Positions 17,922-25,519 of a stretch of 64,000 bases of DNA are shown in pieces. Both the position numbers and the translations under genes were made by a program. This DNA comes from Planctomycetota bacterium (GTDB taxonomy: Bacteria; Planctomycetota; UBA1135; GCA-002686595). Position 1 is the stretch's first letter. Each line of letters begins with the position of its first letter. The notes below the pieces were generated by a model. It was not told the origin of the DNA and searched no databases. It saw only the letters and a program-made list of their open reading frames with translations. The stretch lies in contig DUCM01000014.1 in the NCBI GenBank assembly GCA_012959785.1, forward strand, positions 186,001 to 250,000. Direction: 5' to 3'.

Positions 17922-20312
17922 CTATTCCGGCGACTCTTCGAGAGCCCTCTGCAGTCTCGTGTCCAGGGCGCTTTCGCGACGACTTTGTTCGGTGTTGTTC
18001 GTGGCCATGTGCAGGGCGCGCCTTGAACCGACCAGGACCACCAGTTTCTGGGCGCGGGTGATGGCGGTGTAGAGCAGGTTGCGTTGCAACATCATGTAGT
18101 GCGCCGTCGCCAAGGGCAGCACGACCACGGGAAACTCGGCACCCTGAGCTCGGTGTACGGTGATGGCGAAAGCTAGACGCAAGTCGGAGAGCTCGCCCAG
18201 GGTGTAGATGACTTCACGGTCGGGGAAGGCTACGGTCGCTCCGCTCTCGGCATCCACCCTGGTGATGCGACCCATGTCGCCATTGAAAACTTCGCGCTCG
18301 TAGTCGTTACGCGTGTGGATCACGCGATCGCCCACTCGCCAGCTTTGCGATTCGCGGCTAATCTCAAGGGTCCCAGTGCCCTGGGCGTCGCGCAGAGCTT
18401 CATTGAGTGCGTCCACGCCGCAAGGACCGCGGTACATGGGCGAGATGACTTGCACATCGGTGTGCCAGTCAAAGCCAAAGCTCATCGGGATGCGCTTGCA
18501 GACGACTTCGAGTACACGCGCCGCAGCCTGGTCGGGATCTTCAGAGGCGAAGAAGTAGAAATCGGCCTCGGTGTCTCCCTTGGCGGGCAGGTCGGGCAAC
18601 AGGCCTTCCAGCAAACGGTGTGCGTTGCGCACGATTCTGCTGTTCTTGGCTTGGCGGTAGATCTGGCGCAGGCGAAAGGTGGGTATGACTTCAGAGGAGA
18701 GCATGTCCGCCAGCACATTGCCCGGACCAACCGCGGGCAGTTGGTCGGGGTCACCCACCAGAACCAGTCGCGCGGGCGCCGCGATGGCCTTCACGAGGTG
18801 GTGAGCCAAGACCAGGTCGAGCATGGAGATCTCGTCGACAATGATGAGATCGGCCTCCAAGGGATTCTTGCGGTCGTGCTCGAAGCTGCCCTCTGCCTTG
18901 GGATTGAACCCCAGCATGCGGTGCACCGTGGTGGCATCCCGACCGGTGGCCTCGGCCATGCGTTTGGCGGCTCGGCCCGTGGGCGAGGCCATGAGTACCC
19001 GCGCACCGGCGGCTTCCGCGAGAGAAACGATCAGTCTGACGATGGTGGTTTTGCCCACGCCCGGGCCGCCGGTCAAGAGACCCACGGGCGAAGCCAAAAG
19101 TCCCAGCACGGCAGCGCGTTGATCTAGGTTGAGTTCGAGACCGCTGCGCGCTTCGGCGTCGGAGAGTTCCTCGGGACTAGCTAGCGGCCGCGAGGCGCCC
19201 AGAGCCAGCAGTTCAGTCAGGTTGCGCGCCAACATAGCTTCGCAGTATTCAAGCCGGGGCTGGTAGACAGCATCCGCGCTGGGACTCTGCTCGGGGTCAT
19301 TGGCGACATCGATCACCACATCGCCCCGCTGGTGCAAGTCCTCCAGAGCCGTTTCCAAAGCCGCTGGAGTGATCGCTTCGGAGAGCAGAACCGATGCCGC
19401 ACTCAAGAGCCGCGCACGGGGCAGCAAGCTGTGACCATCGTCGGCGCCTTCACTCAGGGCGTACAGTAGACCCGCCCGCGCACGGCGCGGATCGTCGCGC
19501 GCAATTCCCAGGGCCATGGCCACGCGGTCGGCGGTGCCAAAGCCAAGGCCGCGCACACGGCCCGCAAGTTGGTACGGATCACGCCGCACCAGGTCTTCGG
19601 CGTGGACGCCCAGGGACGCGATGATGGCCGAGGTTTGCCAGGGACCGAGGTCGAGACCGCGCAGGAAGGCGTGGGCCTGGTGCGAGCCGAGCTCCACGGC
19701 AACCTGCTCCGCGAGCTCCTGGGCGACCTCCGGGCGCAGGCCGCGGATGCCGTCGAGGCAGTTCGCATCGTCGCGGATTGTCTCCAGGGTATTGGCGCCG
19801 AGCTTCTTTACGATGCGCCCCGCGAGGGTCTCGCCCACGCCGTGGAAGGTCTTGGACGAGAGGTACTTGACCAGCCCCGAGGTGCCGATGGGGGGCAGGA
19901 CCTCGTAGGCCTCGAAGGCAAATTGGGGGCCGTGGGTCTTGTGCTGCTGCCAGCTGCCGCTCAGGGAGACCCGCAAACCCACCCCTGGAGCCGAAACTCG
20001 GCCCACCGCCGTGCAGCGCGCCGGGCGGTAGCCGCTGCCATCGCTCGGAATGACATAACCCGGGTCTGGAGCGATCTTTAGGACGGTATAGAGCGTCTTC
20101 TCATCGCTGTAGGTGACGCGCTCTACCGTCCCTTGCAGCGTGATCTCAGGGGCCGGATCGGCCGCTTTCGCGCGCTCTCCGGCCGCATCTCTACTGGAGG
20201 GGGCCACAGGGGGATCCTGGCAAGGACTCGCCTGGATTTCCAGCGGGGTCTTCCGGCGCGGGCTCTGGCGCGCTATGCTCTTGCCCCGTTTCGCTTGCGC
20301 TTCCAGGCCCAT
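17922..20312 (-). CDS. recD2: RecD2-type DNA helicase/exonuclease V alpha-like
   Basis: This 796-residue superfamily 1B helicase moves 5' to 3' on DNA and acts in repair without RecBC. The N-terminal region has helix-hairpin-helix motifs (HGVGETLAGRIVKKLG and RGLGFGTADRVA). Walker A is TGGPGVGKTT, Walker B is LIIVDEISMLD, and the C-terminal motifs are VTHRAQGAEFPVVVLPL and LLYTAITRAQK. The ATG at 20312 is preferred; the frame stays open to 20378, but the first 65 residues are not conserved either way. A bS21 gene diverges from it. Confidence 0.9.
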   Translation of the reverse strand: MGLEAQAKRGKSIARQSPRRKTPLEIQASPCQDPPVAPSSRDAAGERAKAADPAPEITLQGTVERVTYSDEKTLYTVLKIAPDPGYVIPSDGSGYRPARCTAVGRVSAPGVGLRVSLSGSWQQHKTHGPQFAFEAYEVLPPIGTSGLVKYLSSKTFHGVGETLAGRIVKKLGANTLETIRDDANCLDGIRGLRPEVAQELAEQVAVELGSHQAHAFLRGLDLGPWQTSAIIASLGVHAEDLVRRDPYQLAGRVRGLGFGTADRVAMALGIARDDPRRARAGLLYALSEGADDGHSLLPRARLLSAASVLLSEAITPAALETALEDLHQRGDVVIDVANDPEQSPSADAVYQPRLEYCEAMLARNLTELLALGASRPLASPEELSDAEARSGLELNLDQRAAVLGLLASPVGLLTGGPGVGKTTIVRLIVSLAEAAGARVLMASPTGRAAKRMAEATGRDATTVHRMLGFNPKAEGSFEHDRKNPLEADLIIVDEISMLDLVLAHHLVKAIAAPARLVLVGDPDQLPAVGPGNVLADMLSSEVIPTFRLRQIYRQAKNSRIVRNAHRLLEGLLPDLPAKGDTEADFYFFASEDPDQAAARVLEVVCKRIPMSFGFDWHTDVQVISPMYRGPCGVDALNEALRDAQGTGTLEISRESQSWRVGDRVIHTRNDYEREVFNGDMGRITRVDAESGATVAFPDREVIYTLGELSDLRLAFAITVHRAQGAEFPVVVLPLATAHYMMLQRNLLYTAITRAQKLVVLVGSRRALHMATNNTEQSRRESALDTRLQRALEESPE

Positions 20313-20378
20313 CTGGCAGCGCACTTCCCTCCTGCATCCCAGGAGGCGTGTCAGGCAGGCCCTGCACACGCCCCACAA

Positions 20379-20384
20379 GAGAAT
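20379..20384 (+). promoter_or_regulatory. Candidate -10 element GAGAAT before bS21
   Basis: GAGAAT begins 12 bases before the TTG start at 20391 and differs by one base from the TAGAAT seen at 25505 and 60213. Confidence 0.25.
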
Positions 20385-20390
20385 AGCGCA

Positions 20391-20843
20391 TTGATCAAGG
20401 TCCAGGTCCGTCCGAACGAGTCTCTCGAGTCCGCACTAAGACGCTTCAAGCGGCAGTGCAACTACAGCGGGATTTTCCGTCTTTTCAAGCAGTACACCTG
20501 GCACGAGAAACGCTCGGACAAGCGCCGTCGCGAGCGTCGGGAGCGCCTGCGTTTGGTGCTCAAGGCTGCTCGCCGAAACGATCCCAACTTCCGCGGACGC
20601 AACGCGCGTCCGAACCGCTCCCGCCGAGCCCGCCGCGCTGTGCGCCGCGTGCCCCAGCAGGACCGCGGTGAATCGCAGGAACGCTCCCGCGATGAAGGCC
20701 AGGATCGTCCCCTGGCCGATGCCAACGACCGCCGCGGCGGCAGCCAGCGCCCCACAGCCCAGGCTGCCGGCGAGGCCCCGGCTGCCACCGAAACCTCGAG
20801 AAAGACTGCCAGTGAGAAGCGGTCAGTAGTCGAGAAGGCCTGA
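20391..20843 (+). CDS. rpsU: Ribosomal protein bS21 with long basic/acidic tail
   Basis: The N-terminal 60 residues are a clear bS21: IKVQVRPNESLESALRRFKR, then a YSGIFRLFKQYTWHEKRSDK segment and a run of Arg/Lys. The start is TTG at 20391, the only candidate directly before the conserved core. The usual family length is about 60-75 residues, but this one has 150. The extra 80 residues are low-complexity, rich in Arg, Gln, Asp, Ala and Glu, and probably disordered. bS21 sits by the 3' end of 16S rRNA at the mRNA exit. The pseudouridine synthase downstream starts 25 bases after the stop. Confidence 0.88.
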   Translation: MIKVQVRPNESLESALRRFKRQCNYSGIFRLFKQYTWHEKRSDKRRRERRERLRLVLKAARRNDPNFRGRNARPNRSRRARRAVRRVPQQDRGESQERSRDEGQDRPLADANDRRGGSQRPTAQAAGEAPAATETSRKTASEKRSVVEKA

Positions 20844-20868
20844 TACGCACCCCGCGGTGCGCTGCCCC

Positions 20869-21939
20869 ATGGGTTTGTTCACCACCAATCGCGATCTAAA
20901 TGTTCCGCCCGACCGGGTGGACTTGGAGGTCAATGCCAGCGCACTTGGCCAGCGTGTTGAAGAAGTTGAGCTGCGTCTCGATGCTTTTCTCGGGCGTCAC
21001 CTCTCGTGGCGCTCGCGGACTTCGATCCAGGGCCTGGTCAAGGACGGTTTCGTCTTGATTGATGCCTCGACGCCAGCCTTGCCGCAGGGCACCGGCAAAC
21101 TCACCCGCGAGCGCCGCCCCAGTCGCCGCGTGCGCCACGGCACGCGGGTGGTTGTGCTTATCCCGCCCGAGCAGCAACTGCCCGCGCCCGAAGGCCCCAC
21201 CGGCGAACTCGATATTCTCCACGAGGATGCCGATTGCGTGGCCGTGGACAAGCCTGCCGGTCTGGCGGTGCACCCCAGTGGCCGTCATGTGAATGACACC
21301 CTGATCCAGCGCGTGCATGGTCATTACCGCGCTTCACACCTCGACCACGGGATTGCCCCCAGGCTCTGCCATCGCCTCGACCGCGAAACCAGCGGCATCG
21401 TGCTGGTGGCCAAGAACCCTGCGGCCCACGCAGCCTTGAGCCGGCAGTTCCAGGAACGCAGCCTCGAAAAGGAATACCTCGCCATCGTCAGTGGCACTCC
21501 CCAGCGAGATTCCGGTGTGATCGATGCGCCCATTGGCCCGGCGCGCACGAGTGCCGTGCGGCTCAAAATGTGCGTGGCCATCGACGGTGTCGAATGTCGC
21601 ACCGATTGGCGCGTGGTGCGGCGCCACCAGGAACTGACTCTGCTCGCCTGCCGCCTACACACCGGCCGTCAACATCAAATTCGCGTGCATCTGGCTTCGA
21701 TCGGCCTACCCATCGTGGGCGACAAGCTCTACGGCTTGGACGAGGAGTACTTCGTAAAGCATGCCGAGGGCTGCTTGAACGAGGATGACTACTCCCGGTT
21801 GCAGCTCCGCCACCAGGGCCTGCACAACCACCGGCTGGTCTTTAGATCTCCCGCCAGCGGCGCGTCGGTGGAAGTCATTAGCCCCCTGCCGACCCACTTG
21901 CGCGAGTTCCTCGCCGAGCGCGAGTGGAGCGACGACTAG
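20869..21939 (+). CDS. RluA-family pseudouridine synthase
   Basis: This 356-residue protein converts uridine to pseudouridine in rRNA or tRNA. An S4-like RNA-binding region lies near residues 25-85 (LDAFLGRHLSWRSRTSIQG). The catalytic motif HRLDRETSGIVLVAK near residue 170 contains the nucleophilic Asp. Another family signature is the RLHTGRQHQIRVHLASIG segment. ATG 20869 is chosen; an in-frame GTG at 20857 is possible. The target uridine cannot be assigned. The TAG stop lies inside the left arm of a hairpin (21936-21981). Confidence 0.9.
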   Translation: MGLFTTNRDLNVPPDRVDLEVNASALGQRVEEVELRLDAFLGRHLSWRSRTSIQGLVKDGFVLIDASTPALPQGTGKLTRERRPSRRVRHGTRVVVLIPPEQQLPAPEGPTGELDILHEDADCVAVDKPAGLAVHPSGRHVNDTLIQRVHGHYRASHLDHGIAPRLCHRLDRETSGIVLVAKNPAAHAALSRQFQERSLEKEYLAIVSGTPQRDSGVIDAPIGPARTSAVRLKMCVAIDGVECRTDWRVVRRHQELTLLACRLHTGRQHQIRVHLASIGLPIVGDKLYGLDEEYFVKHAEGCLNEDDYSRLQLRHQGLHNHRLVFRSPASGASVEVISPLPTHLREFLAEREWSDD

Positions 21940-21981
21940 CCCGGCCTATTCATGCATAGGTGCATGAATAGGCCGGGCTAG
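21936..21981. terminator. Perfect bidirectional hairpin spanning both convergent stop codons
   Basis: Two perfectly complementary 21-base arms (21936-21956 and 21961-21981) flank the loop TAGG. Both convergent genes end inside it: the forward TAG is 21937-21939 and the reverse TAG is 21980-21978, placed symmetrically. There is no long T-run, so termination would depend on the very stable stem or the element could protect both 3' ends. Confidence 0.75.
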
Positions 21982-23444
21982 GTTCTTGCTGCGCGCTTCT
22001 CGAGGACGAACTCGAGAAAGACAAGTAGGCCCACCAGCGCCAGGGTCTCTGCGGGTGTGACCAAGACGCGCTGCACCACCAGCGCCAACACGGTCAAGCC
22101 CGCCGCCAGGGTTATCAGCAGCCCGGTCCAGTCGTGGTGCACCAAGATGTCAGCGGGGGCCACTGAAAGCGGGGCTCCCATGACGCAGCGCGGATAGAGC
22201 AGGCGCAGGGAGAGCAAGGAGACCAGAGCAGCGGGCAGGCACAGGCGTAGGCTGAACGAGAAACCAGCGAGGTAGCAGGCCAGGAGTCCGAGGACGAGAT
22301 AGAGGGGCAGGATGAAGCGCACGAAGAGGGCCTTGATCGCGCCGGAGCGCACTTCGTTCTCGGTGACCGGTGCGGTCTCCATGAGCCAACGGGCCTCGGG
22401 GCTCGAAGTCACCGGCACATGGGCGAGGAGCACCGGCAGATAAACCGCCGGGGTGAACAGCAGGAGGGCCAACAAGTCCTCGAGCCCCTGGCCGCCTGCG
22501 CCACGGGTGCCCGCCACCAGGAAGGCGAGAGGCATGCCCACCATGGGATAGGTGCGCAGCACGAACTCGCGCTCAAGGGGCAGGGCGTCGTAGACCAGGT
22601 CGAAGACAGCGCGTTCCCGCGGGCGCACCCAAAACCGCGCGGCCAGGGCGCGGGCCGGGGCCAGGATGCGCGCCAGGAGCGTGGTGCTGCGCCGTCCCCG
22701 GTTCGCTTGAGCGGGTGAGAGCACGACGAAGAGCAGTACCGCGGCCAAGCTCGCCAGAACGACATAGAGGCCTCGGGGCAAGGCCGCGCCCGCAGGCGCT
22801 GCATCCACCAAGCTGGCGTACCAAATCGGCGGCATCCAGTTGAACCAGGTGGGCCAGGGGCTTCCGCCAGCTTCGATCAGGGCCAACTCCTGCGCCATGA
22901 CCGGTGCGCGCAGGAGTCCCGCCACCGCGCAGACCACCAGCAGCGTCTGCAACAGGACCAAGAGAGCTTCGGCGCGGTCGCCCAGGACGACCTGGAAGGT
23001 CAGCAAGCCGGCACCCAGAAAAATGGCCTGGCCCAAGCCAGCGGCGAGCAGGGCGCCGCGCCCCGCAAGCGAGAGGGCTTCGGGGGCCAGGAGGGCAGCG
23101 GGCACCAAGACACCGAGGGCCAGGCTGCAAAGGAGCACGAGCACCGCCAGGCCGTGGCCCAGGCGGCGTTCGAAGCCGCTCGCCGGCAGGCATTCGGACC
23201 ATTCGGCGGTGCTGTCGGCGCGCAAGAGGGAACCGAACTCACCCAACAAGATCATGGCCACCAGGGCGCAGCTGGCCGAGAGCACAAAGACCCCGTAGCC
23301 CCAGGGCCCGAGATCGCCGCGTACGAACAGGCACACCGCACCCATCAATGAACCCTGGGCCAGGAGCGCCGCAAAAGGCACGCGCTCCCCGCCCACCTGG
23401 GAGAGGAGCCGCGTGTCACAGATGGCGAGGACCCGGCGCAACAT
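21978..23444 (-). CDS. Polytopic membrane protein, probable ABC-2-type permease
   Basis: This 488-residue protein has many hydrophobic helices throughout. The start MLRRVLAICDTRLL at 23444 leaves a short cytoplasmic N-terminus; the frame stays open upstream to 23705, but that part overlaps the divergent gene. Segments such as LLGEFGSLLRADSTAEWS and the long stretch ending TPAVYLPVLLAHVPV resemble permeases of planctomycete ABC exporters. No ATPase gene is adjacent; the nearest is at 35616-36440. The function is inferred from layout and hydrophobicity only. Its start is 30 bases from that of the divergent hydrolase gene, with a shared palindrome between. Confidence 0.7.
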   Translation of the reverse strand: MLRRVLAICDTRLLSQVGGERVPFAALLAQGSLMGAVCLFVRGDLGPWGYGVFVLSASCALVAMILLGEFGSLLRADSTAEWSECLPASGFERRLGHGLAVLVLLCSLALGVLVPAALLAPEALSLAGRGALLAAGLGQAIFLGAGLLTFQVVLGDRAEALLVLLQTLLVVCAVAGLLRAPVMAQELALIEAGGSPWPTWFNWMPPIWYASLVDAAPAGAALPRGLYVVLASLAAVLLFVVLSPAQANRGRRSTTLLARILAPARALAARFWVRPRERAVFDLVYDALPLEREFVLRTYPMVGMPLAFLVAGTRGAGGQGLEDLLALLLFTPAVYLPVLLAHVPVTSSPEARWLMETAPVTENEVRSGAIKALFVRFILPLYLVLGLLACYLAGFSFSLRLCLPAALVSLLSLRLLYPRCVMGAPLSVAPADILVHHDWTGLLITLAAGLTVLALVVQRVLVTPAETLALVGLLVFLEFVLEKRAART

Positions 23445-23452
23445 GGCAGGCA

Positions 23453-23464
23453 AGTGTATACACT
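23453..23464. promoter_or_regulatory. 12-bp palindrome giving face-to-face -10 elements
   Basis: AGTGTATACACT is its own reverse complement. Read forward, TACACT (23459-23464) lies 16 bases before ATG 23475. Read in reverse, TACACT (23458-23453) lies 14 bases before ATG 23444. The two divergent promoters would therefore overlap almost completely. Confidence 0.45.
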
Positions 23465-23474
23465 CGGCAGCCCC

Positions 23475-24152
23475 ATGGAGACCTTCCTCGATGGCCCTCA
23501 AGGTCGCCTGCAAGCCTCGCTCTCCGAGCCCGCCGGCGAAGAGCTTCCGCGGGCGGCATGTATCGTCTGCCATCCGCACCCCGAGCGCGGCGGAACTCTC
23601 GACACTACGGTGGTTTTTCGCATCGCCCAGGGGCTGCGCGAGGCTGGAGTGGTCGCCCTGCGCTTCAATTTTCGCGGCGTGGGTCAGAGCGCGGGCGTCT
23701 ACCACGGAGGCCGCGGCTCCTTGGGCGAAGAGGGCGACGCGTCTGCCGCCCTGGACGATTTGGCCGCGCGCTACCCGGGCCTACCCCTGTGGGCGGCGGG
23801 TTTTTCCTTTGGAGCGCGCACGGTGGCGGCTCTGGCTGTGCGCGAGGCGCGCATCGAGCGCGTTCTGCTCGTGGCATTGCCGGTTCTGGCCTTCGATTGC
23901 AGCGCCCTTGAGGACCTTGCGACCGATGGTCTCGTAGTCCAGGGTAGCGCCGACGAATTTGGCACCCTGGAGGACATCAAGGTTCAATTTCCCTCTCTGC
24001 ATGCCGGTTTGCAGTGCACTGAATTCGCTGCTGCCGATCATTTTTTCCGCCGCCAGACCCAAGAGCTCCAGGCGCACATTAGCCGCCAGGCCAGCTCCTG
24101 GCTCGCTGCCGGACCCCCCAAGCGACTCGATGACTTCCCAGAAAACGCCTGA
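23475..24152 (+). CDS. Alpha/beta hydrolase (COG2945 type)
   Basis: This 225-residue esterase-like protein belongs to the small alpha/beta hydrolases typified by CHPHPERGGTLDTTVV near residue 32. The nucleophilic Ser is in GFSFGA, the acid is probably in GSADEFG and the catalytic His is in AADHFFRR. The substrate is not known for this family. ATG 23475 begins just before the first strand. It overlaps the thioesterase gene by 23 bases, so the two are probably translated from one transcript. Confidence 0.85.
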   Translation: METFLDGPQGRLQASLSEPAGEELPRAACIVCHPHPERGGTLDTTVVFRIAQGLREAGVVALRFNFRGVGQSAGVYHGGRGSLGEEGDASAALDDLAARYPGLPLWAAGFSFGARTVAALAVREARIERVLLVALPVLAFDCSALEDLATDGLVVQGSADEFGTLEDIKVQFPSLHAGLQCTEFAAADHFFRRQTQELQAHISRQASSWLAAGPPKRLDDFPENA

Positions 24153-24549
24153 CAACACTCCTAGCCCGCCCCGGGGCTGCCCCTCGATCCGCCGCGCGAT
24201 GATGCCCCGCGACACCAACGCCATGGGCACCATCTTTGGCGGCGCGATCCTCTCCGAGATCGACCTCGCGGCCGCAATCGAAGCCCAGCGCCACTGGGAG
24301 GGCCGGGTTGTGACCGTCGCCATGGATGGCGTGGAGTTTCACCACCCAGTGAATGTGGGTGACCTGCTCTCGCTCTACACCACCACCGAGAGCATCGGCT
24401 GCACCTCGGTCAGGGTGCATGTGGATGTATGGGCTCGCAATCGCTTTGGGGCTGGCGGGGACATGCGCGTGACCGAGGCTCATGTGACCATGGTCGCCGT
24501 GGATGAGAACATGAACCCCACCGCGATCTCAGAAGCCCCCCGATCTTAG
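24130..24549 (+). CDS. Acyl-CoA thioesterase, hotdog fold
   Basis: This 139-residue protein has the YciA/acyl-CoA hydrolase hotdog signature: MMPRDTNAMGTIFGGAILSE near residue 25 (including the Gly-Gly turn and catalytic Asp/Asn region) and VTVAMDGVEFHHPVNVGDLL. It would cleave acyl-CoA thioesters in the cytoplasm. The ATG at 24130 lies within the end of the hydrolase gene, suggesting coupling. The cyanophycinase gene begins about 100 bases downstream. Confidence 0.88.
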   Translation: MTSQKTPDNTPSPPRGCPSIRRAMMPRDTNAMGTIFGGAILSEIDLAAAIEAQRHWEGRVVTVAMDGVEFHHPVNVGDLLSLYTTTESIGCTSVRVHVDVWARNRFGAGGDMRVTEAHVTMVAVDENMNPTAISEAPRS

Positions 24550-24650
24550 AAGACGCCACTCTGGATTGACATTCGCCCGGCGGTGCGGCAAAAACACCAC
24601 CTGTACAGGAACTATCCCCCTCGGAGGCCGCCTCTTGCGGCGCGACGGAC

Positions 24651-25463
24651 TTGACTGAAGACATCGGATACATCATTCCCATCGGTGGGGCGGAAGAGAA
24701 GGTCAGCGATGCTGCGATCTTGCGCCGTTTTACCGAGGTTGCCGGCGGTGCCAACGCACGCATTGCCATCATCCCCACTGCCTCGCGGCTCAAAGAGACC
24801 GCAGGGCGCTACACCGAGATTTTTGAGGGCTTTGGAGTCGCCGAAGCTTTCAGCCTGCCCTACGAGACCCGCGCCGATTGCAAGCGCCCCGATTGGCTCG
24901 AGCGCTTGCAAACTGCCACGGCGGTTTTCATGACCGGTGGCAACCAGTTGCGGCTCTCGACCCTGCTCGGCGGCACGCCCGTGGCCGACTTGATTCGCGA
25001 ACGCAACGCCACGGATGGCTTGCATGTCGCGGGAACTTCAGCTGGTGCTTCGTTCATGGCCGAGCACATGATCGCCTACGGCAACGAAGGCCCGACGCCG
25101 CGCAGCGACATGGTGACCTTGACTCCAGGCCTGGGGCTGACCCACCGCGCGATTATTGATCAGCACTTCGGCCAACGCAATCGCCTCGGCCGCTTGATGA
25201 CGGCCTTGGCCTACAACCCCCGTCCCATCGGCATCGGCCTCGACGAAGACACCGCGGCCTTCATCGACCACGAACGCATGCTGACCGTGGTGGGTAGCGG
25301 CGCCATCACGGTGGTGGACCCCGCCGACCTGGAGTTTTCATCCATGGACTCTGCCCAGCGTCATGCCGCCGTGTGCCTGATCAACATGCGCATCCACATC
25401 CTGGTGGCGGGCTGCACCTATGACATGGTCTCCCGCCAGGCGGGTTCGGGAGATCTTCCCTGA
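24651..25463 (+). CDS. cphB: Cyanophycinase (peptidase S51)
   Basis: This 270-residue exopeptidase degrades cyanophycin to beta-Asp-Arg dipeptides. It starts at TTG 24651, the only start codon before the conserved YIIPIGGAEEKVSD. The nucleophilic Ser lies in the GTSAGAS motif near residue 130. FMTGGNQLRL precedes it and YNPRPIGIGLDEDTA follows, both typical of cyanophycinases. The next gene is cyanophycin synthetase, 56 bases downstream. The protein has no signal peptide, so it is cytoplasmic, fitting turnover of an intracellular store. Confidence 0.92.
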   Translation: MTEDIGYIIPIGGAEEKVSDAAILRRFTEVAGGANARIAIIPTASRLKETAGRYTEIFEGFGVAEAFSLPYETRADCKRPDWLERLQTATAVFMTGGNQLRLSTLLGGTPVADLIRERNATDGLHVAGTSAGASFMAEHMIAYGNEGPTPRSDMVTLTPGLGLTHRAIIDQHFGQRNRLGRLMTALAYNPRPIGIGLDEDTAAFIDHERMLTVVGSGAITVVDPADLEFSSMDSAQRHAAVCLINMRIHILVAGCTYDMVSRQAGSGDLP

Positions 25464-25504
25464 GCGGATAGCCGCATGATTGGATCGAAGCTATGGCCGT
25501 TGGA

Positions 25505-25510
25505 TAGAAT
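25505..25510 (+). promoter_or_regulatory. Candidate -10 element TAGAAT before cphA
   Basis: TAGAAT begins 15 bases before the cphA ATG. A weak TTGGAT lies 19 bases upstream of it (25480-25485). If used, cphA would have its own leaderless transcript in addition to read-through from cphB. Confidence 0.45.
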
Positions 25511-25519
25511 CTCGGGACG

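Noticed and set aside
17922-20312. RecD2 plus rarA plus DinG as a defence island
   Set aside because: All three are common repair genes, spread over the window among housekeeping genes, with no defence-specific partner.
24566-24571. Perfect TTGACA upstream of cphB as a promoter
   Set aside because: At 17 bases spacing the -10 position reads CAAAAA, a poor match, and no better hexamer is placed suitably, so I do not call a promoter.
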